In this document: positions 31,157-42,394 of the stretch, one piece after another | How positions within the stretch are numbered: position 1 is the first letter of the stretch | How the letters are laid out: every line of letters starts with the position of its first letter | Source: Pegoplata infirma | Taxonomy: Eukaryota > Arthropoda > Insecta > Diptera > Anthomyiidae | NCBI GenBank assembly: GCA_963921195.1 | Contig: OY992537.1 | Coordinates: forward strand, 200,966,581-201,030,580 | Direction of reading: 5' to 3' | DNA length: 64,000 nucleotides | The notes under the pieces: model-generated | What the model was told of the DNA's origin: nothing | Database searches by the model: none | Seen by the model: the letters and a program-made list of their open reading frames with translations, nothing else | Position numbers and translations under genes: made by a program

Positions 31157-31747
31157 AATGTTTATATTTTTTAATAAATTATGGAAATTCATACTTTTGT
31201 TGAAATCCGCCTTTTTTCAACACCAAAGTCCAAAAAAGGCCAAACGATATTGACACTCAAAAAAAAAAAAACTGTAATGTTAGCAAAAAAAGCTTGTAAA
31301 CCTACAAGAAAATTTGCTGATTTTGAACCCACAATTTATTTGCTAAAGTTAGCAAAAATGTTTTGCCAATAATTACACTCAAAATATTTTGTAGGCAAAA
31401 ACAAAAGAAAAACACACTTAAAACCAGTGAATAAACAATTGAAAACCATCCCAGTAATTGTTCATTTGTTTTAAAAACATCAACATTTATTTTTTACTGT
31501 TGGCAAAATTTTCTAAAATAAATAACACTAAACATTAAAAATTTACGGTTTTTTCATTCTTTTTTACCAACAAATTCGAAAAAAATAACCTACGAAAACA
31601 TTAAAAATTAATGATAGTTCTGTTATTTTTACCAACAAATTCCAAAAAAATAACCTACCAAAACATTAAAAATTAATGATTTCGTAGGTTATTTTATACA
31701 ATTTTCTATTGAAAAATTTTTTTTTAAATTTTTTAATAAAATTTTGG

Positions 31748-31798
31748 GGAATCGATCCCGCAATCAACTACATTCTGGCCAGACACTCTACCCATCGT
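31748..31798 (-). promoter_or_regulatory. tRNA-like pol III boxes in element B, copy 2
   Basis: Minus strand: A box TGGGTAGAGTG at 31784-31794, B box GGATCGATTCC at 31748-31758, the latter one mismatch from consensus. Same position in copy 1. Confidence 0.6.
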
Positions 31799-31973
31799 GC
31801 CAAAGCCACTTGATACAAATATGTTTTTATATTTCTATGAATAATTTTTTGAATTTTTTTTCTACAAACAAATAACTGACTTGTGTAGGTAAAAACTAAT
31901 GATATATCATTAAAAAATACCAACAATTTAAAAAAAAATTACTTACACAAATCATTAAAAATTTAAAGAATAA

Positions 31974-32674
31974 CACCGCTCTACAAATGTAAGGTTTGTC
32001 GCTGCGTTTTGGATGAAACCAAAAAAAGTTGATAGGTTTTGGTGCCCCGATTCCAAAACCGTCACTCAAATTTTTCTATCACGTCACAATTTTGAGAAAA
32101 TCGCGGTTAAAGGGTCAAAAAAGGCCCATTTTGACCATTTTTGAAAGCCTATAAAATAAGATCCTGACATGCAAATGACTTGGTATCAAGCTCATTTGAA
32201 AGTCTGTAATTTTCTCTTTTAGACAAGATCAAATTTTCTTGGAATTTAATTTTCTAAAATGGTAAAAAAATCATTAGCAACAAGTGCGTTAAATCTAAAA
32301 TTTACGTATGAATTTGTATGGAAATTTGTTAGAAAACACTGTGTAAATAAACTAAATATTTTCAAAATGGAAGGTTTTTTGTTAATAATTTTTTTACCAT
32401 TTTAAAAAATTAAATTTTTAGAACATATCATGTTATCTTTAAGAGAAAATTACAAACTTTTCAATGAGCTTGATACCAAATCATTCGCATGTCAGGATAT
32501 TATTTTATAAGCTTTTAAAATGGGTCAAAAATACCCTTTTTCGGCACTTTATCCGCGAATTACTCAAAATCCTGATGTGATAGACAAATTTGGGCTCCGG
32601 ATTTGGATTCAGCGCAGCAAACTTAATCTAAATCACTAACCAGAATCCAATACGCATTTTCTTGTTTAGCTGTG
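31974..32674. mobile_element. 701-bp TIR element with TAA duplication
   Basis: CACCGCTCTACAAAT at the left, inverse of the right end CTTGTTTAGCTGTG with mismatches, flanked by TAA (31971-31973 and 32675-32677). Element B copy 1 has a single TAA at 19596-19598. TAA/TTA duplications are typical of PIF/Harbinger. Long inner arms are inverted: TTGGTATCAAGCTCATTTGA (about 32190) against TCAATGAGCTTGATACCAAA (about 32462). The end resembles that of the giant foldback at 54228. Confidence 0.85.
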
Positions 32675-33654
32675 TAATCAGTAGTTTTTACTTACAGAAC
32701 AAAAATAAATGACTTTATAAATTAAATGTTAGTGAAACTCTTTATTTTTTAGTGTGTTATTTTTGAAACAAAGGACTGATGTAGTCATTAATAAAAACTG
32801 AACATCAAACAAATGTTTTTTCTTTTAAAAACGACTAAACGGAAAACTTTTTAAATAAACTACAAACAGTTAATGACATAATTTTTTGAGTGTAGTTAAC
32901 AAAAATTTTTGTTTTTTTGACACATTTGAGGACCCCATTGGGTTCGGACCCGATAGGTCCAGACCCCGATGGGCCTAGACCTAGTTGGGTTCCTTAAAAA
33001 TCTTCATAGTTTTTGATCCAAAATTTGTGTCCGTTTCGCTCTACCTTGCTTAGTTTTTGAGATACGTGATTATAGGGGACCACTGGGGTCTTGAGAATTA
33101 AAAAACTCGACAACTTCAAAAATATTACTCGGAGAGCTTTTGACTATTTTGCGGTCTTCTTCTACGTATTGAGGGCTACAAAAATGCTTTTGGACTTTTT
33201 GTTGTGTCGGCAATATTTACCGAGATATGAGCATTTTAAAATTTTCGGGAATGCTAACTTTTTTGGATCCAAAGTTAGGGCCCATTAGGGTCCACACATG
33301 TGAAGAGGACCCGCGAAAGTATGGAGATTCTAAGAACCAAAAATGCCCTCCATTTTGCTCTATCTGGCTTAGTTTCCGAGATAGAGCCATTTTAACTTTT
33401 CTGAAAATAAAAAAAAATTTACCATTTATTTTTGCTAATGTTAGCAAAAAATCTTGTAAAAATGTTGTCAACTCAATTTCAAATCTTAGCAAAAGAAATT
33501 AGTTCAACGTTTGTTTAAAATTGCTAATGTGCTAAATGAAGTTTACAAGAACTTTTTGCTAACATGCTAATCTCAACTAAAAATTTGCTAGAAGTTAGCT
33601 AACTAGCATTAGCAAAAAAAAATTAGTAAATCTACTAACGTATTTTTTTGAGTG

Positions 33655-33863
33655 GACAAACCTTGAATTACAATCTGTCTTTTACAGTGTATTCTTTTCA
33701 CCTTTTTTCGACCCTGTGCGACCGTTCATAATCTTTTGACATAGAGGCAATAAACCAAAATATGGCGTTTAGAAATGTCCTAAAATGGAATTTCAAAATT
33801 TTTTTGATATTTTTGTTTCTATTGATTTCTAATAAAAAATTTCCCACTTTGACAACGTTGGCG
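33655..33863. repeat. Dispersed repeat M (continues from 31195-31250)
   Basis: GCGACCGTTCATAATCTTTT and AAAATATGGCGTTTAGAA resemble 52960-53025. Element A copy 2 lies between its two halves. Confidence 0.55.
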
Positions 33864-34600
33864 TGATAACTGGAGATGAGCGCGTGAGTGAATTTTGACT
33901 CACGTTCGCTCACGCAAAACAAAACATAATTTACTCAATCGTTTTTTTTCTCACACTTACTCACTATTTACGTGAGTAAGCAAAACACCACTCACGTGTG
34001 ACTCACGCTAAACATTTTAAACACGAAAAAATTATAAAATTGTATAATTTTGACACACGCAAAAAAATGGCACTAAATACGAATCACTCACGCAAAAAAT
34101 GTCTCACTCACTTGTCACTCACAAACAAAAAATTTGAGACACGCTCACTTACGGTCACGCGTGATTCGCCTGACCAGCGTCCATCTCTAGTGCGAAACAT
34201 TAAAACTGGGAACGCATTTAAGCGGGCATATATCAATACAATTAAATAATTTTGACTCACGCAAAAAAAATGTTTAAGATTCAATACGAATCACTCACAC
34301 AAAAAATGTCTCACCCACTTATCACTCATGACCAAAAAATTTGAGTCACTTGACCAGCGTCCATCTCTTGTGCTAAACATTATAAATGGGAACGCATTTA
34401 AGCGGGCATATATAAATACAATTAAATAATTTTGACTCACGCAAAAAAAAATGTTTAAGATTTAATACGAATCACTCACACAAAAAATGTCTCACTCACC
34501 TATCACTCATGAACAAAAAATTAGATTCACTTGACCAGCGTACATCTCTAGTGCTAAACATTATAAATGGGAACGCATTTAAGCAGGTATATTTTAGCGA
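33864..34600. repeat. hAT-like terminus region with 180-bp tandem repeat
   Basis: Starts TGGAGATGAGCGCGTGAG. CCAGCGTCCATCTCTAGTG occurs at about 34174, with variants 180 and 361 bp later. Each is followed by GGGAACGCATTTAAGC(G/A)GG. The unit is thus repeated about 2.5 times at 180-181 bp, each ending in a hAT-like terminus. CACTCACGCAAAAAA-type words fill the units. Not coding. Confidence 0.75.
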
Positions 34601-34844
34601 TGGCAGTTTAAATATTTTTTTGAAGTTGTAAGCTAGTAGCATTATTTGTACATTTAGGATATCAAATGCTAACTGGAAATAAAAGAGTTCTCTCTTAAAT
34701 GTCCCACTGGATATATTAACTTGTTGATGCATTTAAAAGAGAAATATTTTATTAAAATTTTCTGATAAAAGCAAAAAGAGGAATTTATAAAAACTTAGGA
34801 ATGTACACATTGTATATTTTTTTTTAAATACTATGTCCTACATT
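34601..34844. other. AT-rich spacer, no feature seen
   Basis: No supported gene or repeat end. Confidence 0.4.
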
Positions 34845-35583
34845 TTGTATCCGCCATTTTGATTTCAAAAAGTTTGAGTTCGTATTTTGTTACATAATCA
34901 TTTCCAAGTGATATTAATCAATAATTTTAATATCTTGTCGGCCATATTGGATCCGCTATTTTGAATATTTGACTCTGAAATCAGATTTGGCATCCGAAAA
35001 ACCAATAAAATCAGACAACATAGAAAAAAAAATTATATTTTATTTGTCGCCATATTGGATCCGCCATTTTGAATTTAAAAAATTGGAGCTCATATTCGTA
35101 ATTACAGGCCCTAAATACATCGAAAATGATTATAATAAACACAATAAGCAAAGAATTAAAAAATCATATCCGCCATATTGGATCCGCCATTTTTAATTTC
35201 GAATCTTTAATTCCAACATCAGTTTTAACATCCGAAAAAAATATTAAAATCTAAGTTTTTGGCAAAAAGAGACAATATATAAAAAATCTTAAATTTAAAT
35301 TAGTCGCCATATTAGATCCGCCAATTTGAATTTTAAAGAACTGAGCTCATATTCGTTATAACGACCCCAAACACATCGAGAATGATTATTGTAAATACCA
35401 TAAGCAAAGAATTAAAAAATCATGTCCGCCATTTTGGATCCGCCATTTGGAATTTTAAATTTTTTCCCAGAATCGTGATCAGCGATCCTTTAACACCCAT
35501 ATGTAATACTTTTTTGACATATACTTAGGTTATGCGGTCTATTTATGGCCAAAATTCAGGGATGCTGGCCCACAGTGCACTGG
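34845..35583. repeat. About 124-bp minisatellite, array 1
   Basis: GGATCCGCCATTTTGAATTT recurs near 34850, 34945, 35050, 35172, 35305 and 35428 at about 120-130 bp. The last unit leads into GATGCTGGCCCACAGTGCAC, the same terminus as array 2 (59630-59646). The arrays are probably the body of one transposon family with a CACTGTGGGCC end. Confidence 0.75.
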
Positions 35584-35871
35584 ACCGATTTCGCTGGGTT
35601 GCAATACCAACCTGACCAGGTAAATGACCAACATTTATGCCATACTTCAGGAGCCTACGTATAGTCTTTCAAAAGTTAGCGTGTTTTCAACAGACAGACA
35701 GACAGACGGACAGACGTACGGACGGACGGACATCGCTAGATCGTCTTAAAATCGATCGAGGATCAGGAATATATATACTTTATGGGGTCCTAGACCAATT
35801 TTTCGAGGTGTTACAAACGGAATGACAAACTTATATATACCCACTATCACTAGAGTGGAGGGTATAAAAAC
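35584..35871 (-). mobile_element. mini-me-like element, type E, truncated
   Basis: GGACCGATTTCGCTGGGTTG, ACAGACAGACAGACGGACAG at about 35691, GGACGGACGGACATCGCTAG, ending GTGGAGGGTATAAAA. Its hairpin end was lost where the minisatellite element joins. Confidence 0.7.
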
Positions 35872-36990
35872 AGAAAAAAATTAACACTTTGAAACAAAAC
35901 TTAGAAAAATTTCTTGAAAAAAGAATGATAGCAAATTTTTCCTGTAATATTACGAAATAATCTGCTTAAAATATGTTCAAATATATTTTAAAATTCAACG
36001 TACAGAATCAGTTAAAACGCAGTAAAATGTCTGTTATTTTTTTTTTTAATGAATGACAGAGATTTTAGTAAACATGTTCTTTTCTGCAGAACAATCTGCT
36101 GAAAGATTTGTAGTTCAAATTTAAAATCGTTTTACAGATTTTTTGACAGAGTTTTGCTTTTAAGTGCACTCAAAATAAATACACCCATTTCGAGCCATAT
36201 TTGAAATCGGCTGGTTTTAGCAGACACGGTTTGCTCAAAATCTGTCATGTTTATCTGGGTGAAATCAGCAGAAAAATCTGTCAAAACAGCAGAGAAATTT
36301 GCTAAGACATTTCTAGAAAATTTTTGTTTTTAGAAAATTTAATTTCATACAAAAGAAAAAAAGGCTGTACAATTAGCAACATATCTACTAACTTTTTAGT
36401 TTTGTCAATTATTAGTCTCAATCGTTTTAATTGTATAAAAATTGTATAAAACTTAGAAAATTTTTTTGAAAAAATAATGACAGAAAACTTTTTCTGTAAA
36501 ATTTCAAAATAATCTGCTAAAAATATGTTCAAAAATATATTTTTAATTGTATAAACAACGAAAAAAAAATAGCACTTAAAAAAAAACCATGGAAAATGTT
36601 CTTGAAAATTTAATGACAGCAAACTGTTTCTGTAAAATTTCAAAATAATCTGCTAAAAATGTGTTCAGAAATAACTTTTTAATTGTATAAAAAAAACAAA
36701 AAAAAAATAACACTTTGAAAAAAACTTAGAACATTTTTTTGAAAAAAGAACGACAGCAAACTATTTCTGTATAATTAAAAAACAATCTGCTAAAAATATG
36801 TTCAAAAACACTTTGATATTCAGCAAACAGAATCAGTAAAAACGTAGTAAAATTTCTGTTATTTTGTAAAACTAAATAACAGAGATTTTAGTAAAAATAT
36901 CAATTTTTGCAGAAAAATCTGCTGAAAGTTTGATATATCAAATTGAAAGTCGTTTTACAGATTTTTTGACAGAGTTTTTCTTATTATTTA
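35872..36990. repeat. Degenerate tandem blocks of about 125 bp plus inverted flanks
   Basis: The block CAAAATAATCTGCTAAAAAT with GACAGCAAACT recurs near 35905, 36460, 36590 and 36725. The flanking motif ACAGATTTTTTGACAGAGTTTT occurs at about 36132 and 36957. Frames are Phe/Lys-rich artefacts. Confidence 0.65.
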
Positions 36991-37911
36991 TTATTTATGA
37001 TTTATTTAATATTTTATGATTTAAAAAAATTCTTATTTGTTTATGAAGAAAATATATTTTGTTTGTATCATCCTTAAGGAGTGTATACAATTTTAGTTGT
37101 TTTTGTTATGGTAAATATCCTTAAATGATGTTGCTGTTTTTTTATTTCTGTTTAGATAAAAAAAATATCCTGGAATAAATTTGTATGTATCTAACTCTCT
37201 CAAAGATAAATAATTTGCAGAGATAATTTTTCTCTAATATTTGTTATTTATCTGCACAAATGCAAAAAAGGACCTTTAATGGATGTTTGGTTTTAGCACA
37301 TAAAAATGTGGTAATAATATTATCTAGCTATCCTGAAGTATACATATAAAGTAAATTTAATTTATTTTGCAAAAAAAAAAAAAAAATCTGCACAACTGAC
37401 AATTGTTGCAAATTGAGTAAAAATTTCCGAATTTGGTGGAGCAAAAAAATAACAAGTGGCAATTGAGTGGTTGTTGCTTAGCAGCGTGATTTAGTTTTGA
37501 GTAGAATTTTATGAATGAAGATTTTTTAACAATTTTAGCTACACCTACCTATAAATACTTAAAAAATTTATATTTTTAAAACAAATTCGGAGAATTCGTT
37601 AAAATGGAAAATATTTTAAATATTTTATAAATAAAAAAATTAATTATAGACAAAGCCAAAAATAAAATTCTTTGTATGGGTGGAAGAACTTTCCTCGACA
37701 CTATGGCAGTGTTGAGTGAAATTAGGTGAAGTTGTAAGGAATCTAAATCACAAAATTTGGTGCTGGATTGTTCTTAAGTAGAAAGAGTGCGTGCTACATT
37801 GTGTCATTGATATTCCACAGGTTTTTTTATCTGTGATATATTTAGCTTCATATCCAGTTCACAATAAAATTTATCGCCCGTTCACAAACAAATTTAAATT
37901 CCAAAAAAAAA
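36991..37911. other. AT-rich DNA, no gene recognised
   Basis: No ORF of 60 codons, no tRNA boxes and no terminal repeats. The 37680-37860 part has more balanced composition (GGTGGAAGAACTTTCCTCG) and could be host unique sequence. Confidence 0.45.
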
Positions 37912-38622
37912 AACAAGTAGAAAAGTTAAATTCGACTTGGCCGAATGCCCTTTTTAAGTGACATTAAATTTTCTAATGTGAAAAAAATAACATTTTTGAT
38001 TAGAAATATTTTATTTGTGTAAAACAACTTTTTTTGGTAATTTTTGAAAAAAAAAAAAAATAATTTCCTTAATTTTTTTTGAGTGTAATTTTTTTTTTTT
38101 TTTGAGTGTAAAATTTTTTTTAAGTTTATTTTTTTTAGTGAAAAAATATTTTTGAATGACAAAAATACGTTGAAAAATATTTTTGTGACTTATCAATGTT
38201 TTTAAAGTGAATTAAACGTGAAACTAATCTGAAATTCACGGTTTTGCTAATAACTTTTGAACAACTGGACCGATTTGGCTGAAATTCAATACGAACCAGG
38301 CCAGGGGAACGAAAAATATATATGATAATCTTCAACAGCATCAGAATTGTCTTTCGGAAGTAAGAGTGCTTTTTATCTCATAAATTCACGAAAAACCGTT
38401 GCCGAAATTCAGTCTTATTTTCATAACTTTTGAACCATTGGACCGATTTCGCTGGATTGCAATACTAACCTGAATAGGTAAATGCCCAACATATATGCCA
38501 AACTTCAGGAGCCTCCGTAAAGTCTTTCAAAAGTTAGTGTGTCTTCAACAGACAGACCGACAGACAGACGAACGGACATCGCTAGATCGTCTTAAAATCG
38601 ATCGATGATCATGAATACATAT
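37912..38622 (-). mobile_element. mini-me-like element, type E, right end lost
   Basis: AACAAGTAGAAAAG, hairpin TTCGACTTGGCCGAA, and ACAGACCGACAGACAGACG at about 38551. It stops in the TATA core at 38622, where the foldback begins. Confidence 0.7.
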
Positions 38623-38623
38623 G

Positions 38624-41095
38624 GGGCATTCCATATCAAATTGGACACCTTGAAAATTTTTTTTTAGATTTTCCCAACTTGTTTATAGTTTTTAGTACCC
38701 TTCGAAAACTCCTTCGTGGTAAATTTTCAGATTTTTTAGATGACCCGTTCAAAAGATATCGAATTTTAAAAAGTTGGTAGTTTGTTTCTTTCTCAAACTT
38801 CTTTTACTCATAACTTCTTCAATAATGGTCCAAATTTAAAAAAAAATCAAAATTTTGGTTTTTTTTACGTATTTTTTAAAAATAAATCCCAAAAAATTCT
38901 TAAAAGCGCTCTAGTATGCGATTTTTAAGTTTTAAAATTTAAATCTCATTTTTGAAAATGTTTGTACTCTTCGATTTTTATTTAATTTTTTGTGTAAAAC
39001 TTCTATCAATTCTACAAATTTTTTGCCCAGAAGGATCGTGGGATAACGATTACTACTATTTTTTAAAATTTTTTGAAACAATTTTATTGTAATTTTCCAA
39101 TCTTAAAATCATTTCTACTGCTCCAATGGTGCGTCATAGAGGGGTAATTAATAAGACCGACCCCCATTAATTTTTACGTCTTAACATTTCTTTGGAAAAA
39201 ACTAATACACGATATACAATTTCTAAGGGGGCTCCCACACAAAACGACATTTTTTAATATTTGCTCAAACCGCTCTAACTGCCCTAATAGTGCCCTTAGA
39301 ATAACAAAATGTGTGCCCGACCTACAATATTTTTTTAGTTCAAACATTTTCTCTGAACACACCTACCCTCTATCTTAAACTGTTAAGGCGGTCCCCATAC
39401 ATTTTTTTTATTTTTTGTATAATTTGTTTTATTAAATCAGCTTCTACCGGTCCAATGGTGCGTCCGAGAGGGGTCATTAGTGAGACCGACCCCATTTATT
39501 TTTACCCTACAATATTTTTTTGAAACATACCTACGACCTATCTCCACTCCCTAAGTAGGCTCCCATACAAATAACAGTTGGAGCAAATTTTATAAAAATG
39601 TAGTTTTGAATGGAAGCTTACTTAGGGAGTGGAGATAGGGCGTAGGTATGTTTTAAAAAAATGTTGTAGGGTAAAAATAAATGGGGGTCGGTCTCACTAA
39701 GGACCGCTCTCGATCGGACCATTGGACCGGTAGAAGCTGATTAATTAAAACAAATTTACAAAAAATAAAAAAAATTGTATGGGGACCGCCTTAACAATTA
39801 GAGATAGAGGGTAGATGTTAGAGTTGTGTCGTTCACGAACGAACTAGTTCAATTGAACTATTCACTTAACTGAGCGGTTTATCTAGTTCGTTCATTTCAG
39901 CTCTTTTCGTTCATTCAGCTCAATTGGTCATTACTTTATTTTGATCTTTCAGTTCGGTCGATCAATTTTTTTTTTTGTTAATTTTTCTCAATAGGTATTA
40001 GTTTTTTCATCTCTTTTGGAACGCTTTTTCATCATTTATGTGTTTTTTACAAAAATTTTATATTTTATATTTTTTTTTTTTTTTTTTTTTTAATTAATGT
40101 TTTTATTTAACATTTTTGTATTTTTTGAACGAAAGTCAAAACAACAGACATGATCGAAATGATTCGATCACGAACTGTTGAACGAAAATCAAAATTGACC
40201 GATTTGAACTAGATGAACGACCAACAGACATGATCAAAATGATTCGTTCACGAACTGTTGAACGAAAAGTCCAAAAGAGCGATTGAACTAAATGAACGAA
40301 CTAGTTCTTTTATTTGAAATGAAAGAGAATGAGCGCTCACTCAATTGAACGATTATGCACAAGTCTAGTAGATGTGTTCAGAGAAAATGTTTGGACTAAA
40401 AAAATATTGTGGGTCGGTCATACATTTTGTTTCTCTAAGGGCACTATTAGGGCAGTTAGAGCGGTTGGAGCAAATATTAAAAAATGTCGTTTTGTGTGGG
40501 AGCCCCCTTAGAAATAGGAGATAGGGTATTTGTTTATTCCAAGAAATGTTAAGACGTAAAAATTAATGGGGGTCGGTCTTATAAATGACCCCTCTATGAC
40601 GCACCATTGGAGCAGTAGAAATGATTTTAAGATTGGAAAATTACAATAAAATTTCTTCAAAAAATTTTAAAAAATAGTAATAATCGTTATCCCACGATCC
40701 TCCTGGGCAAAAAATTTGTAGAATCGATAGAAGTTTTACACAAAAAATTTCAAAAAAATCGAAGAGTGCAAACATTTTCAAAAATGAGATTTAAATTTTA
40801 AAACTTAAAAATCGCATACTAGAGCGCTTTTAAGAATTTTTTGGGATTTTTTTTTAAAAAGTACGTAAAAAGACAAAATTTTTGAAAAAAAAAAAAATTA
40901 AATTTGGACCGTTATTGAAGAAGTTTTGAGTTAAAGGACTTTGTGTAAAGGAACAAACTACCAATTTTTCAAAATTCGATATCTTTTGAACGGGTCATCA
41001 AAAAAATCTGAAAATTTACCACGAAGGAGTTTTCGAAGGGTACTAAAAAGTGTAAACAAATTGGGAAAAACCAAAAAAAAAAATTTGGAATGCCC
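38624..41095. mobile_element. 2.5-kb foldback element, split by a hAT-like element
   Basis: Ends are GGGCATTCCATATC and GGAATGCCC. The arms mirror for more than 900 bp: ACGAAGGAGTTTTCGAAGGG near 41020 against its complement near 38696, GACGTAAAAATTAATGGGGG near 40553 against its complement near 39155, and GGGAGTGGAGATAGGGCG near 39636 against its complement near 39535. The centre is at about 39590. No transposase frame. A transcript would form a very long hairpin. Confidence 0.85.
39819..40367. mobile_element. hAT-like MITE with exact 8-bp TSD
   Basis: Ends TAGAGTTGTG and CACAAGTCTA, with GTAGATGT on both sides (39811-39818 and 40368-40375). Subterminal TCGTTCACGAACGAACTAG and GAACGAACTAGTTC words are dense in GTTCGTTC. 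549 bp, noncoding. It lies asymmetrically in the right arm of the foldback. Confidence 0.88.
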
Positions 41096-42154
41096 AATAT
41101 ATAAAAAAATGTTTTATAAAATTTAATCCTCCAAAACTTTGAATTCCACTTAAAAGGAAACAGGATCACGAAAAAAAATCTGTAAATGCAGTTTTACTAC
41201 ATTTAGTCTCTAGTTCTAAACGTGTTTTATCCAGTTCGTGTTCAACAACTTTTTTCATTTTTTGTCGGACGGTGTAATGTGATACTTATACTACGAAAAA
41301 TGCCTTACAATGTGAGACTTTTTTCTATACGAAAATGTTTCAGACACCGAGACTTTTTCTATACGAAAAACGTCTTAAAATTTGAGACTTTTTTTTATAC
41401 GAAAAATGTCACAGAATCTGATACTTTTGCTATACGAAAAATGTCTTAAAATTTGAGACGTTTTCTACACGAAAAATTTCTCAGAATTTGAATCTCTGAA
41501 TGTCACAGAATCTCAGACTTTTTCTATAAGAAAAATGTCTCAGAATTTGAGACTTTTTCTATATGAAAGCTGTGTTAGAATCTGAGACTTTTTCTATATG
41601 AAAAATGTTACAGAATCTGAGACTTTTCCTATACGAAAAATGTCTCAGAATCTGAGACTTTTTCAATACGGAAAATGTCTCAGAAAATGTTTAAGATTCC
41701 GAAACTTTACGAAAAATGTCTCAAAATCTGAGAATTTTCCGATAATAAAATGTCTCAGAAAAAGTCTCAGATTCGGAGACTTTTTTTGTGTAGAAAAAGT
41801 CTCAGATTCTGAAACATTTTTCGTGTATAAAAAGTCTCAAATGATACCGTGGTTAAAGTGTAACAAACCCATTTTGTAAAAATTTATGTCTCACCTTGAC
41901 CTTTTAACAAAAAAAAATCATATTTTTTTACAAAATTTTAATTTGAATTATTTTATAAACAAAAAAATCCTTTGTTCCAAATAATGTTTTAGAAAAAAAA
42001 AAACACAAAACCTTTGGCATAAGTTTTCTATTACACCGTACAAATAATAATAATAATAATAATATATAAATTATATAAATTTCTTGTCACCATTTGTTTT
42101 TTGCTTAAATTGCTATTTAAACGTTTTATGGTACTAAAAAAACACTTTCTCTAT
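41096..42154. repeat. Diverged 35-bp satellite relatives within an ACGGTGTAAT-bounded region
   Basis: 41290-41850 repeats AAAAATGTCTCAGAATCTGA and GACTTTTTCTATACG, the complement of the 12.6-15.4-kb satellite with many substitutions. ACGGTGTAAT (about 41269) and ATTACACCGT (about 42031) are inverted and may be element ends. 42044-42063 is a short (ATA)n run. Frames starting in it are artefacts. Confidence 0.7.
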
Positions 42155-42344
42155 TTTTATACCCTCCACTCTAGTGATAGAGGGTATATATAAGTTTGTC
42201 ATTCCGTTTGTAACACCTCGAAATATTGGTCTAGGACCCCATAAAGTATATATATTCATGATCCTCGATCGATTTTAAGACGATCTAGCGATGTCCGTCC
42301 GTCCGTCCGTCCGTCCGTCCGTCCGTCCGTCCGTCCGTCTGTCC

Positions 42345-42394
<50 letters not shown>

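Larger units (their letters stand above)
31376..32892. mobile_element. Element B, copy 2, with TA duplication and a nested insertion
   Basis: CACTCAAAATATTTTGTAGG to ATTTTTTGAGTG, flanked by TA (31374-31375 and 32893-32894). The site in element A had one TA, so this is a direct view of TA duplication, as in Tc1/mariner elements. A 701-bp element is inserted at 31974. A tRNA-like segment is at 31748-31798. No transposase frame. Confidence 0.88.
31252..33654 (-). mobile_element. Element A, copy 2, split by element B
   Basis: Pieces 31252-31373 and 32895-33654 rejoin at CCAATAAT/TA/GTTAAC, matching the uninterrupted copy 1 sequence TTAACTAATTATTGG. Its ends are ACACTCAAAAA and TTTTTTTGAGTG. Outside, the flanks resemble 52865-53030, which has no insertion. 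Confidence 0.8.

Noticed and set aside
38624..41095. Exact TSD for the 2.5-kb foldback
   Set aside because: Flanks ATACAT and AATATATA are both AT-rich, and several frames of match are possible, so no duplication is claimed.
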